64,000 nucleotides of DNA from Acidisphaera sp. S103 (GTDB taxonomy: Bacteria; Pseudomonadota; Alphaproteobacteria; Acetobacterales; Acetobacteraceae), in the NCBI RefSeq assembly GCF_009765975.1, contig NZ_LMUJ01000024.1, forward strand, positions 91,080 to 155,079. Reading direction: 5' to 3'. Of the stretch, positions 18,130 to 27,008 are shown in pieces. A program made the translations under genes and the position numbers. The notes beneath the pieces are model-generated. The model made no database searches. It was given only the letters and a program-made list of their open reading frames with translations, and was not told the DNA's origin. The number at the start of each line of letters is the position of its first letter. Position 1 is the stretch's first letter.

Positions 18130-18717
18130 ATGATACGGGCATTCATGGTCGTGGCAGCGCTGAGTCTCGTACTGCCCAGTATGTCGATGGCGCAGCAGCG
18201 ACCACCGGACGCCGGCCAATCCGGCAAGCCGGGCGGTAGGCCGGAAATGCCCAACAATCGTCCGAGCAACCCCGGCCGCCCCAATCCGCCGGCCCAGCCG
18301 AACCGACCCGCTCGGCCCCAACCTGCCCGGCCCCAACCTCCCAGGCCCCAACCTCCCAGGCCCCAGCCCGCCCGGCCAACCCCGCCGCAGGCCGGCCGGC
18401 CCGGAAACCGCCCACGCCCCATCGCCCAGCCGCAGCCGCCACGCGGCAACCAGTTCTGGCATCGCGGGAGATACTACAGCCGCATCCGTGGTCCCGCCTT
18501 TGCCTACCCGCCAGGCTACCAATACCGCCGCTGGTCGATCGGCGTCCGGCTGCCGCCGGTGCTCATCGCACCCAGCTTCTACTACACGGGCTGGGCGGCA
18601 TTGGGCCTCCAGCAACCGCTGCCGGGATATTCCTGGGTTCGCTTCGGACCCGACCTGCTCCTGGTCAACCTGACCACCTATGAGGTCGAGGACGTGGTCT
18701 ACGGGGTGTTCCAATAA
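18130..18717 (+). CDS. RcnB-like secreted proline/arginine-rich protein
   Basis: 195 residues. A Sec signal peptide (MIRAFMVVAALSLVLPSMSM, cleavage after AMA-like site near residue 21) is followed by a low-complexity segment at about 30-100 built of RPNPP, RPQPARP and RPQPP units. The C-terminal domain at about 105-195 (FWHRGRYYSRIRGPAFAYPP, then YYTGWAALGL and WVRFGPDLLLVNLTTYEVED) matches the RcnB family, periplasmic proteins linked in E. coli to nickel/cobalt homeostasis. In alphaproteobacteria such proteins are common and mostly uncharacterised, so a metal role here is not certain. Confidence 0.82.
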   Translation: MIRAFMVVAALSLVLPSMSMAQQRPPDAGQSGKPGGRPEMPNNRPSNPGRPNPPAQPNRPARPQPARPQPPRPQPPRPQPARPTPPQAGRPGNRPRPIAQPQPPRGNQFWHRGRYYSRIRGPAFAYPPGYQYRRWSIGVRLPPVLIAPSFYYTGWAALGLQQPLPGYSWVRFGPDLLLVNLTTYEVEDVVYGVFQ

Positions 18718-18749
18718 CAGGCCAACCACGCGAGCGCGGCGAGGCGTCG

Positions 18750-20162
18750 GTGATAAAACCCGCCTCGCGGCGCCTCGTGCTGTTGCACGAACAAGGTAAG
18801 CAGCGGCGGAAGACGCTTCCAAGATCGGAACTGGGTCGCCTGGATATCGTCAAACGCGATCCGGTCGACCTGATCCGCATCGCGGCCCATAGCCGGGTGC
18901 AAGCGCTGGTGGGATTGCGCCACAGCCGGATGCTGGCGTCGCCGTTCACCTTCTTCCGCGGCAGCGCCAACCTCCAGGCTTCCGATCTCGTTCGGATGCC
19001 GCATACCAGCCTCGAATTCCCGATCTGCGGCGACTGCCACCTCATGAATTTCGGTGGCTTCGCGACGCCCGAACGCAATCTCGTCTTCGACATCAACGAC
19101 TTCGACGAAACCCACCCCGGCCCGTGGGAATGGGACCTGAAACGTCTGGCGACCAGCCTGTATATCGCCGGCCAGCATCTCGGCCACGGCGACACCGGCG
19201 CCGAGGCAGCCGCCCACGCCGCGGCCGCACGATACCAGACCGCGATGAAGACCTATGCCGCGATGGGCGCGCTGGAGCTCAACTATCAGAGCCACACACT
19301 GCAAAATCTGCTGAAGTCGCTCGACGATGGTGTGGCCCGTGACCGTCTCCAGCAGGTCATCAAACGCGCGCAGCGGCGCACGCATGAGGATTTGCTGCCG
19401 AAGATCGCGGTGAATGAGGGAGCAGTCCGGAAAATCCGCGACACGCCGCCATCCGTCTTCCATTTGTTCGGTGCGTCGACATTGCTGGCGGCCGATGACG
19501 ACTGGATGCGGCTGACCGACTGGCAGACCGTGATCGGCGGTCTCTATAAGAAGTACCGGGCCACGCTCAGCAGCGACCGAGCGGCCATTCTCGATCATTT
19601 CCGCATGCAGGACCTGACGTTCAAGGTCGTGGGCGTCGGCACGCGGTGCCTGGTCCTGCTGCTTGTGGACGAACACGACAAACCGCTGTTCCTGCAGATC
19701 AAGGAGGCACTGCCATCGGTCCTCGCGCCTGAACACGACAGGCGGCCAGCCTACCGCCACCAGGGCCAGCGGGTCGTCGACGGGCAGCGGCGACTGCAAA
19801 GCGCGAGCGACCTGTTCCTCGGCTGGTCGACCGGCCCCTCGGGACGGCACTTCTATGTCCGCCAACTGCGCGACATGAAAGTCTCCGCCAACATCGAGAC
19901 CTACGACAACACGCTTCTCGTCGAATATGCCGCGACCTGCGGCGAGGTGTTGGCCCGCGCACACGCGAAATCGAGCGGACGGGCGCCCGAGATCAGCGGC
20001 TACATCGGCAAAAGCGACGCTGTCCCCGACGCGATGGTGCGGTACGCCCGCGCATACGCCGGACAGGCCGAAGCCGACTACGACGTATTTCGCTCCGCTT
20101 GCCAGAACGGCACCCTGCAAGTCCGTTCGGATGAGGAATTCCTGCTCGACGTCACGGCTTGA
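18750..20162 (+). CDS. DUF2252 family protein
   Basis: 470 residues with a GTG start. The family's conserved order is visible: RIAAHSRVQALVGLRHSRML, TFFRGSANLQASDLVRMP, FPICGDCHLMNFGGFATPER, NLVFDINDFDETHPGPWEWD and LKRLATSLYIAGQH. The later DVVGVGTRC-like segment (FKVVGVGTRCLVLLLVDEHD) and FLGWSTGPSGRHFYVRQLRD complete the match. DUF2252 is thought to have a protein-kinase/aminoglycoside-phosphotransferase-like fold, with HxN and DxND acting like catalytic and metal residues; the substrate is unknown. Its 3' end overlaps the convergent DUF4239 gene by 11 bases. Confidence 0.88.
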   Translation: MIKPASRRLVLLHEQGKQRRKTLPRSELGRLDIVKRDPVDLIRIAAHSRVQALVGLRHSRMLASPFTFFRGSANLQASDLVRMPHTSLEFPICGDCHLMNFGGFATPERNLVFDINDFDETHPGPWEWDLKRLATSLYIAGQHLGHGDTGAEAAAHAAAARYQTAMKTYAAMGALELNYQSHTLQNLLKSLDDGVARDRLQQVIKRAQRRTHEDLLPKIAVNEGAVRKIRDTPPSVFHLFGASTLLAADDDWMRLTDWQTVIGGLYKKYRATLSSDRAAILDHFRMQDLTFKVVGVGTRCLVLLLVDEHDKPLFLQIKEALPSVLAPEHDRRPAYRHQGQRVVDGQRRLQSASDLFLGWSTGPSGRHFYVRQLRDMKVSANIETYDNTLLVEYAATCGEVLARAHAKSSGRAPEISGYIGKSDAVPDAMVRYARAYAGQAEADYDVFRSACQNGTLQVRSDEEFLLDVTA

Positions 20163-20919
20163 GCGATGCCTTCAGATCGAGCAGCGGCGCCTGGCTGACC
20201 ACGATCGAACCGGTGCGCGGCCTGTCGAGGTCGAGGACCAGCGTGATCGCCAGGGTCACCAGCACGAACAGGACAAAGGCGCTTATTTGCGCGTCACGCC
20301 GGTTTCCTCGGGTCACGTAACCCAAGATACCCGCCGAGATCACCGCATACGCCAACAGAGCCAGCACCACGCTGCCCGGCAACCGTTCGGCGAGCGCGGC
20401 CTTGCGGGAGGCAGCGAAGTCGATCGTGTCATTGACCGCCGCAGTCAGCAGGGGACCAGCGACCGGCGGGTCGATATGGGGGATCGCCACCACGGTCGTA
20501 TCCCACATCTGCCGTTGGAGTAGCGCAGCCTGCGCTTCGGCCCGAGCGATCGCGGCGGCGTCCTCGCCGGCGTCGGCCAATGCCAGCCGAACGTCGACAT
20601 AGCGGCGGACCAGGGTCTGTAGTTCCGAACGGAACGGATCAGGGGCCAACTCCGCGCGCAGGTAGGTCGTGCCGATTGCATTCGCTTCCTGCAGCACGAG
20701 ATCGCGCCGCATCTCATACTGGTTCAGCGCGAGCGAGAACGTAAAGCCGATCAGCAGCGCCAGAAGTCCCAGGGCGGCGGACAGAATATAACCGCCATCC
20801 TCCTGGCTGGCATTGCCAGTCAGGGCACGCAACGAGACCCCTATGCGGGATGCCAGCGTCAGCACTGCCAGAACCACCAGGCCCACGGCCCAGACGGGCA
20901 GGCTGTCAACGACACTCAT
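20152..20919 (-). CDS. DUF4239 (bestrophin-like) membrane protein
   Basis: 255 residues with four predicted TM helices in two pairs: LPVWAVGLVVLAVLTLASRI near the N-terminus, YILSAALGLLALLIGFTFSL near 45-65, then LALLAYAVISAGILGYVTRG and ISAFVLFVLVTLAITLVLDL near the C-terminus. The soluble part (ANAIGTTYLRAELAPDPFRS, then LVRRYVDVRLALADA) is the DUF4239 signature region. Function is unknown. It is convergent with and overlaps the DUF2252 gene. Confidence 0.82.
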   Translation of the reverse strand: MSVVDSLPVWAVGLVVLAVLTLASRIGVSLRALTGNASQEDGGYILSAALGLLALLIGFTFSLALNQYEMRRDLVLQEANAIGTTYLRAELAPDPFRSELQTLVRRYVDVRLALADAGEDAAAIARAEAQAALLQRQMWDTTVVAIPHIDPPVAGPLLTAAVNDTIDFAASRKAALAERLPGSVVLALLAYAVISAGILGYVTRGNRRDAQISAFVLFVLVTLAITLVLDLDRPRTGSIVVSQAPLLDLKASLKP

Positions 20920-20946
20920 GCGCCGGGAGTCACGGTCATGCAGTCG

Positions 20947-21954
20947 TCAGCGACGCGGCGAGTCATTGACTTCGCCTAACATGGTGGAACCAGCCCGCAA
21001 AGTATCGGGTAACTGGGGTTGTAACTCGGTTTGGGTGCGCGAAGCCGGAGCCCGGTCGCGGCCATATTGCCGTGGCGAACAGCCCATGACCCTCTTGAAC
21101 GCCACGCTGAAGGCGCTCTCGGATTCGTAGCCGAGCGACCGGGCAATGACGGAAATAGGACCTCTGGCGTTCGTCAGCCTGTCTCCGGCCAATAGCATGC
21201 GCCAGCGCGTCAGGTAGTCCATGGGTGACGCTCCGACCGTCGCCTTGAATTTCAGGGCGAAGGTCGATCGCGACATGCCGGCATGCTCCGCCAGCGCCTG
21301 CAATGTCCACCGATGCGCCGGATCGTGATGCATGGCGTTGATCGCCGCGCTCATCTGCTTGTCGGCCAGGGCGAATAGCCACCCGACGCCGCCTTTCAAC
21401 CCTTCCGCCAAATGCTGCCGCAGCGCCTGGACCAGCATCATGGTAGCGATGTGCTGCGCGACCAGAAAGCCGCCCGGCTGCCGCTCCCGCAACTCCTGCC
21501 GCATCCGTTCCATGGACCAGCGTAGCGCCGCTCTGTCCGCTTCCGTCCGAAGATGCACGATGGGCGGCAGCATCCCCAGCAGGTCGCCGGCGTGATCGCC
21601 GGTCAACGCAAAGTGCCCGCCGACAACCGAGAAATCCCCGCCACCATTGAGAACGGCGATGCCGCCATTCATCGGGACCGAAAAAAACGTGCGAGCATCG
21701 GTCGGCGTCAAAGTCAGATCGCTTGCAACGCGGAAGGGCCACCCGCGTGGCAGCAGGAAGCAGTCCCCCGTCTTCAGGCGCACCGCTTCGGGAACGCCCT
21801 CCACGGACAGCCAGCACTGACCGGAACCCACCGCGTAGCACTTGATGCCTTCGTGCGGGCCGAACCGGATCGACCATTCTCCACCCGCATCGAAGCCACC
21901 GAACATATAGCTCCGCGGCTTCAACAGCGACAGCACATCAGACAATGGGTCCAT
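20947..21954 (-). CDS. AraC family transcriptional regulator (cupin N-domain)
   Basis: 335 residues. The N-terminal cupin-type sensing domain covers about residues 1-180 (SVEGVPEAVRLKTGDCFLLP near 50). The AraC double HTH lies at about 200-312: WTLQALAEHAGMSRSTFALK and then ISVIARSLGYESESAFSVAF followed by FKRVMGCSPRQY. It is divergent from an SDR oxidoreductase gene. An inverted repeat in the shared 127-base spacer is a candidate operator. In this widespread pairing the regulator typically controls the neighbouring oxidoreductase. Confidence 0.93.
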   Translation of the reverse strand: MDPLSDVLSLLKPRSYMFGGFDAGGEWSIRFGPHEGIKCYAVGSGQCWLSVEGVPEAVRLKTGDCFLLPRGWPFRVASDLTLTPTDARTFFSVPMNGGIAVLNGGGDFSVVGGHFALTGDHAGDLLGMLPPIVHLRTEADRAALRWSMERMRQELRERQPGGFLVAQHIATMMLVQALRQHLAEGLKGGVGWLFALADKQMSAAINAMHHDPAHRWTLQALAEHAGMSRSTFALKFKATVGASPMDYLTRWRMLLAGDRLTNARGPISVIARSLGYESESAFSVAFKRVMGCSPRQYGRDRAPASRTQTELQPQLPDTLRAGSTMLGEVNDSPRR

Positions 21955-21979
21955 CGGTCACTCCGGACGATCGCGAAGA

Positions 21980-22010
21980 TAATACGGATTTCATAACATA
22001 GGTCGTATTA
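21980..22010. promoter_or_regulatory. Candidate operator between AraC and SDR genes
   Basis: Perfect inverted repeat TAATACG-N17-CGTATTA in the spacer between the divergent araC-type and SDR genes, in an AT-rich patch likely to contain both promoters. Binding by the AraC-type protein is inferred from position only. Confidence 0.5.
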
Positions 22011-22081
22011 CCTCAAGCACCTATCTTGATTGTCTCGGGGCTGCGAGCGCGGCTTCGAAACGAAGTGAAGGACAAATCATC

Positions 22082-22972
22082 ATGCGTGTATTCGTCACCG
22101 GCGCGACCGGCTTTGTCGGCTCCGCCGTCGTTCAGGACCTCATCAGCGCGGGCCATCAGGTGCTCGGTCTTGCCCGCTCCGATGCCGCCGCCGGCTCTCT
22201 TATTGCTGCCGGCGCCCAGGTACATCGCGGTGACCTTGAGGATCTGGAAGGCCTGCGCAGTGCGGCGATCCTGTCGGATGGCGTGATCCACACCGCCTTC
22301 ATCCACGATTTCACGAAGTTCGCGGCCAACTGTGCGATCGACCAGCGCGCCATCGAGGCGCTCGGCGGCGCCCTCGCCGGCTCCGGCCGTCCTTTGATCG
22401 TCACCTCCGGGACTGCGCTGCTGACGCCAGGCCGCCTCGCGACTGAGGACACCGTGCCCCCCCATTCCACCGTGTTTCCCCGCGTTTCGGAGCAAACCGC
22501 GTTTTCGATGGCAGCGCATGGCGTACGCGTGTCGGTGGTGCGCTTGCCGCCATCCGTCCATGGCGACGGCGACCACGGCTTCGTCCCGAGACTGATCGGC
22601 ATCGCACGTGAGAAGGGCGTTTCCGCCTTTGTGAGCGACGGCCTCAACCGCTGGCCCGCAGTACACCGCCTCGATGCCGCCTCTCTCTACCGGCTGGTGC
22701 TTGAGAACGGGTCCATTGGCGCCCGGTATCACGCGATCGCCGACGCAGGCGTGCCATTCCGAGACATCGCCGGCGTGATCGGCCGTCGCCTGAACCTGCC
22801 GATCGTCAGCAAGACCCAGGAGGAGGCAACCGACCACTTCGGCTGGTTCGCGCAGTTCGCGGCGATCGACAGCCCGGCCTCCAGCCAGCGGACGCAGGAA
22901 CTGCTGGGATGGCAGTGGTCGCAGCCCGGGCTGATTCCCGATCTCGACCGGCCGCGCTATTTCGAAACCTGA
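22082..22972 (+). CDS. SDR family NAD(P)-dependent oxidoreductase/epimerase
   Basis: 296-residue atypical/extended short-chain dehydrogenase. The glycine motif [15 protein letters not shown] (TGxxGxxG) is at residues 7-21 and the acidic/NADP-discriminating region is [23 protein letters not shown] and [11 protein letters not shown] are family positions. The usual YxxxK is not obvious; [20 protein letters not shown] occupies the corresponding place, as in many NAD-dependent epimerase-like proteins. It is divergent from the AraC regulator, which probably controls it. Confidence 0.9.
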   Translation: MRVFVTGATGFVGSAVVQDLISAGHQVLGLARSDAAAGSLIAAGAQVHRGDLEDLEGLRSAAILSDGVIHTAFIHDFTKFAANCAIDQRAIEALGGALAGSGRPLIVTSGTALLTPGRLATEDTVPPHSTVFPRVSEQTAFSMAAHGVRVSVVRLPPSVHGDGDHGFVPRLIGIAREKGVSAFVSDGLNRWPAVHRLDAASLYRLVLENGSIGARYHAIADAGVPFRDIAGVIGRRLNLPIVSKTQEEATDHFGWFAQFAAIDSPASSQRTQELLGWQWSQPGLIPDLDRPRYFET

Positions 22973-22989
22973 AGCATCCCGCAAGAGGT

Positions 22990-23022
22990 CCGGCGGCCTG
23001 ACCATGGGGGCCTGGCCGCCGG
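22990..23022. terminator. Hairpin downstream of SDR gene
   Basis: Nine-base-pair stem CCGGCGGCC/GGCCGCCGG with a 15-base loop, 18 bases after the SDR stop. No clear U-tract follows, so it may be a Rho-independent-like terminator of weak type or an mRNA-stabilising hairpin. Confidence 0.4.
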
Positions 23023-23102
23023 CATTTGGTCTAATCGGCCAGCGCTTCAAACGCCGCCACGAATGATCTAGCCTGCGTCCGCCATCACGAAGGACGCAGA
23101 CG

Positions 23103-24464
23103 ATGAACGATCTTATGCCGGACAGCGAACTGCTGCTGGCAACCGACCAGCGCCATCTGATCCACCCGCTGCATTTCGCCAAGGATCACGCCACCGCCAA
23201 GGTCTTCGTGTCCGGTGAGGGTGCCATCCTGCGCACCGCCGATGGCCGCGAATACATCGATGCGCTGTCCTCGCTGTGGAACGTCAACATCGGGCACGGC
23301 CGCAAGGAACTCGCCACCGCCGCCGCGGCGCAGATGGAGAAACTGGCCTACGCATCCGCCTATGCCGGCTTCAGCAATGAACCGGCGATCAGGCTGGCCG
23401 AGAAGATCGTCAGCCTCGCCTACGACAACATGGCGGCGGTGTATTTCACCACCAGCGGTTCGGAATCCAACGAGAGCGCCTTCAAGTTCGCCCGCTATCA
23501 CTGGAAGCGGCTGGGCAAGCCGAACAAGGTGAAGGTCATCTCCCGCCGCTACGGCTATCACGGCGTCACCCTGGCATCGATGAGCGCCACCAGCCTGCCG
23601 AACTACCACAAGATGTTTGGCCCGACGGTGGCGGAGTTCCTGCAGGTCGCCCCGCCCTACCCGTATCGCTGGCCCGGCAACGGCGACGCCGGCATCGGCG
23701 CGGCGGACGCGGTGGAGGAAGCCATTCTGGCCGAGGGTGCCGACACCATTGCCGCCGTCATCGCCGAACCGGTGATGGGGTCGGGCGGCGTCATCGTGCC
23801 TCCCGCCACCTACTTCCCGCGCCTGCGGGAAATCTGCGACCGTCACAACGTGCTGCTGATCGCCGACGAGGTCATTACGGGCTTCGGCCGCACGGGCGAG
23901 TGGTTCGGCATGGGCCACTGGAACACCAAGCCCGACCTGATGTCGTTCGCCAAGGGCGTTACCTCCGGCTACCTGCCGCTGGGCGGGGTCATCATCTCCA
24001 AGCACATGCACCAGGTGCTGCTGGATGCGCCGGCAGACGAGAAGTTCATGCACGCAGCGACCTATTCCGGGCATCCGGTGTGCTGTGCCGTCGGCCTGGC
24101 CAACATCGACATCATGGAAAAGGAAGGCATGGTCGAACGCGCGCAAGTGCAGGGCGACCGCTTCCGCGCTGGGCTGGAGACGCTGGCGACGCTTCCGAAC
24201 GTCGGCGAGGTGCGCGGCATCGGCATGCTCGCCGCGATCGAGCTGGTCGAGGACAAGGGCAGCAAGGCGCCCGCCAAAGGCCTGGGCGCGCGAGTCGTCG
24301 CCGAAGCCGCGAACCGAGGCGTGATTCTGCGCTTGCGCGCGGCGGCAGACGGCCCACCCGCCAGTGGCGACACGCTGTGCTTCGCCCCGCCGCTGCCAAC
24401 GCCCGAAGCCACTCTGGACCGCATCGTCCAGATCGTAGGGGAGTCCATCCAAGCAGTAACCTAA
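23103..24464 (+). CDS. Class III (omega) PLP-dependent aminotransferase
   Basis: 453 residues. Family features are YIDALSSLWNVNIGHGRKEL near 55, YFTTSGSESNESAFKFARYH near 115, RYGYHGVTLASMSATSLP near 155, LLIADEVITGFGRTGEWFG near 255 and the PLP lysine Lys284 in LMSFAKGVTSGYLPLGG. Relatives transfer amino groups from beta-alanine, putrescine, taurine or other omega-amines to pyruvate or 2-oxoglutarate. The stop is four bases before the gamma-glutamyltransferase ATG, suggesting co-transcription; that pair would fit catabolism of gamma-glutamylated amines or glutathione-derived compounds, an inference. Confidence 0.92.
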   Translation: MNDLMPDSELLLATDQRHLIHPLHFAKDHATAKVFVSGEGAILRTADGREYIDALSSLWNVNIGHGRKELATAAAAQMEKLAYASAYAGFSNEPAIRLAEKIVSLAYDNMAAVYFTTSGSESNESAFKFARYHWKRLGKPNKVKVISRRYGYHGVTLASMSATSLPNYHKMFGPTVAEFLQVAPPYPYRWPGNGDAGIGAADAVEEAILAEGADTIAAVIAEPVMGSGGVIVPPATYFPRLREICDRHNVLLIADEVITGFGRTGEWFGMGHWNTKPDLMSFAKGVTSGYLPLGGVIISKHMHQVLLDAPADEKFMHAATYSGHPVCCAVGLANIDIMEKEGMVERAQVQGDRFRAGLETLATLPNVGEVRGIGMLAAIELVEDKGSKAPAKGLGARVVAEAANRGVILRLRAAADGPPASGDTLCFAPPLPTPEATLDRIVQIVGESIQAVT

Positions 24465-24468
24465 AGTC

Positions 24469-26244
24469 ATGGGATCAAAGGGGCCTTCGGCCCTTTTGCG
24501 GGTCCAGGGCAGCGCCCTGGCCTTGTCTTTGCTGCTGGTTATGCCGGCCGCCGCCGCGTCGTTACCACCGGTCGAATCCACCACCGGCCTGGTCGTCTCC
24601 GCCCAGCACCTAGCCGCCCAGGCCGGCGCGGACATCCTCCGCCAAGGCGGCAACGCGATCGACGCCGCCGTGGCGGTTGGCTATGCCGAGGCAGTGGTCA
24701 ACCCTTGCTGCGGCAACATCGGCGGCGGCGGCTTCCTGATCGCCCATCTGTCCGACGGCCGCGACATCTTCCTGAATTTCCGGGAAACCGCCCCGGCCGC
24801 CGCCAAGCGCGACATGTATCTCGACCCCAACGGCAAGCCGATCCCGGGCGCCAGCCTGCACGGCTGGAAAGCCGTCGCCGTCCCGGGCACCGTGCTGGGC
24901 CTGGACACCGCGCTGACAAAATACGGTACAATGCCGCGCGCCACCGTCATGGCCGCTGCCATCCGCCTGGCACGTGACGGCTTCGTCCTGACCCAGGCCG
25001 ACGCCGATATCCTGGACCGAGGCGCCAAGCTGCTCCGCGAGAACCCCGCCGCCGCTCGGGTGTTCCTGCGTCCGGACGGTTCACCCCTGCAACCCGGCGA
25101 CCGCCTGCGCCAACCGGACCTCGCCGCTACCTTGCAGGCAATCGCCGACCACGGTCCCGACGCGTTCTACAAGGGCGCCATTCCCCAGGCAGTCGAAGCC
25201 GCTGCCCACGCCGGCGGCGGGCTGATCACCGCCGCCGATTTCGCCAACTACCGGGTCACCGAATCGCCGCCACTGACCTGCGTCTATCGCGGCTACACCA
25301 TCGAATCCGCTCCGCCGCCCTCATCCGGCGGCACAGCGATTTGCGAGACCCTCAACGTCCTGGAGGGCTACGACCTGCGCGGCCTCGGCTTCCACGCCGC
25401 CGAAGCGGTCCACGTCATGACCGAGGCCTTCCGCCGAGCCTTCCTGGACCGCAACACCTGGCTCGGTGACCCGGCTTTCGTGCGCATCCCGCTGAACCGC
25501 CTGCTGTCCAAGGCCTACGCCGCGCAGCTACGCGGCACGATCGGCGAGCAGGCGACACCATCCGCCAGCCTGGCCCCCGCCATCCCCCCGCCCGGCGAAA
25601 AAAACGAGACGACGCATTTCTCCATCCTCGACAAAGCCGGCGGCGCCGCATCCGTCACCTACACCCTCAACGGCGGCTTCGGTTCGGGGGAGATCGCCGG
25701 CGACACCGGCTTCCTGCTGAACGACGAGATGGATGATTTCACCATCAAACCGGACGTCGCCAACCAGTTCGGGCTGGTGCAGGGTAAGGCCAACGCCATC
25801 GCCCCCGGCAAGCGGCCACTGTCGTCGATGGCACCGACCATCGTGCTGAAAAACGGCGCGGTGGCGATGGTTCTCGGCTCCCCCGGCGGCCCCAGGATCA
25901 TCACCGCGATCGTCGAAACGATCCTGAACGTGATCGACTACGGGATGGATGCGCAGCAGGCGGTGGACGCCCCGCGCCTGCATCACCAATGGCTGCCAGA
26001 TGTGCTGTATGCCGAACCCTTCGCGCTATCGCCCGACACCAGGGATTTGTTGCAGCAGATGGGCTACGACATAGAGGAGCAGAAACCATCCGGCGCAGTG
26101 GCGCTGATCGCTTCCGGCGCCCTGGAGACCGTGCGGCCGTCGTCTCCCGGCATGGATGCCGTCGCGACCCACCGGCCGCGGCCGGATGCGTTCTATGGCG
26201 CTAACGATTCCCGCCGTCCGGCAGGCGTCGCCCTAGCACCATAG
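24469..26244 (+). CDS. ggt: Gamma-glutamyltransferase (N-terminus within a dispersed repeat)
   Basis: 591-residue Ntn-hydrolase precursor that cleaves gamma-glutamyl bonds, for example of glutathione, in the periplasm. The autoprocessing/catalytic Thr is Thr381 in NETTHFSILDKAGG. Also conserved are NAIDAAVAVGYAEAVVNPCC, GGGGFLIAHLSDG, TFRxT-like NFRETAP, GFGSGEIAGDTGFLLNDEMDDF-type segment and PLSSMAPTIVLKNG. The N-terminus contains a signal-like hydrophobic run (LALSLLLVMPAAAAS). The codons for residues 1 to about 22 coincide with a double-hairpin repeat also present at 37491-37690. An ATG at 24541 would remove the signal peptide, so the upstream ATG is preferred. Confidence 0.9.
   Translation: MGSKGPSALLRVQGSALALSLLLVMPAAAASLPPVESTTGLVVSAQHLAAQAGADILRQGGNAIDAAVAVGYAEAVVNPCCGNIGGGGFLIAHLSDGRDIFLNFRETAPAAAKRDMYLDPNGKPIPGASLHGWKAVAVPGTVLGLDTALTKYGTMPRATVMAAAIRLARDGFVLTQADADILDRGAKLLRENPAAARVFLRPDGSPLQPGDRLRQPDLAATLQAIADHGPDAFYKGAIPQAVEAAAHAGGGLITAADFANYRVTESPPLTCVYRGYTIESAPPPSSGGTAICETLNVLEGYDLRGLGFHAAEAVHVMTEAFRRAFLDRNTWLGDPAFVRIPLNRLLSKAYAAQLRGTIGEQATPSASLAPAIPPPGEKNETTHFSILDKAGGAASVTYTLNGGFGSGEIAGDTGFLLNDEMDDFTIKPDVANQFGLVQGKANAIAPGKRPLSSMAPTIVLKNGAVAMVLGSPGGPRIITAIVETILNVIDYGMDAQQAVDAPRLHHQWLPDVLYAEPFALSPDTRDLLQQMGYDIEEQKPSGAVALIASGALETVRPSSPGMDAVATHRPRPDAFYGANDSRRPAGVALAP
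24471..24534 (+). repeat. Double-hairpin dispersed repeat, copy 1
   Basis: Starts GGGATCAAAGGGGCC, forms a first hairpin (AAAGGGGCCttcGGCCCTTTT), a GCGGGTCC linker and a second hairpin (CCAGGGCagcGCCCTGG), then CCTTG. The same order and linker occur at 37631-37690, and inverted at 37491-37547. Here the repeat lies inside the 5' coding sequence of ggt. Confidence 0.85.
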
Positions 26245-26316
26245 TCACGGACCATAATTTCCAGTTGGTTTCGTATTTTCCTGTTGTGTTCTCACGTCGC
26301 TTGCGGTAGAAGAAAA

Positions 26317-26331
26317 GAACATATTACGAAC
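26317..26331. promoter_or_regulatory. Candidate LexA (SOS) box
   Basis: GAAC-ATATTAC-GAAC, a direct repeat with exactly seven bases between halves, the arrangement known for LexA boxes of alphaproteobacteria (GTTC-N7-GTTC on the other strand). It lies 32 bases before the ATG at 26364 in an AT-rich promoter-like stretch. No in vivo evidence; short direct repeats can occur by chance. Confidence 0.5.
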
Positions 26332-26363
26332 ATATTTTTAGCCAACCCTATTTGAGCGACCCC

Positions 26364-27008
26364 ATGTCCGATCCCGCATCGCAGCCTGACCTGACCGAGT
26401 GCCTGTTTTCGACGATCCTGGGCTTCACGCTGCCGTTCTATCTGGCCGGTGCGGGCGGGAATGTGGGCGCAGCCAATAAGGCCGTCGTGGAATTGGTCGC
26501 GGCTTATGGCGCCGTCACCGCGCCCGAACTCGACCTCGTCGGCCGCCTGGTCGGATTTAGCGCTGCCGCGATGGATAATCTGCGGCTGTCGATGCAAGCG
26601 GATCTGTCCGACGCAAAGGTGCTTCATTATCGCGGCAACGCCGTCGCTCTCGGCCGTTTGGCGGAACAGTGCCGCAAGGCGCTGGAGGCGATGCAGACCA
26701 AACGGGAGCAGGCCTCCGCGACCCGCCCGATGCCGCAACCCCGGCCCGCCCCGGTCGCGCCGCCAAAACCGCCCCTTCCCCCCCGCGAGATGCCGCCGGC
26801 GCAACCCCAGGCGTCGACGCCGATGGTCGAAGACGACCCCCAATTCACCTACGATATCGAAACAATGAAGCGTAACGCCCGCGCGATGATCGCCGACCTG
26901 CAAGCGAGGGGGCGAGCGCTAGGACCAGACTCGCCCGAAGCGTCGATTGCTTGGATGGAACTGGAACGCAACAAAAAGGACCACCCGACCGGCCGCGCGG
27001 TCGCCTAG
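26364..27008 (+). CDS. Hypothetical protein behind a LexA-type box
   Basis: 214 residues, no signal peptide or TM helix. The N-terminal half is helical (FSTILGFTLPFYLAGAGGNV, then ANKAVVELVAAYGAVTAPEL and NLRLSMQADLSDAKVLHYRG). A proline-rich linker spans about residues 118-155 (MPQPRPAPVAPPKPPLPPRE). A helical C-terminus contains TMKRNARAMIADLQARGRAL. The ATG at 26364 is chosen over a TTG at 26352. I recognise no characterised family. The candidate LexA box just upstream suggests DNA-damage control, which is inference. Confidence 0.7.
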   Translation: MSDPASQPDLTECLFSTILGFTLPFYLAGAGGNVGAANKAVVELVAAYGAVTAPELDLVGRLVGFSAAAMDNLRLSMQADLSDAKVLHYRGNAVALGRLAEQCRKALEAMQTKREQASATRPMPQPRPAPVAPPKPPLPPREMPPAQPQASTPMVEDDPQFTYDIETMKRNARAMIADLQARGRALGPDSPEASIAWMELERNKKDHPTGRAVA

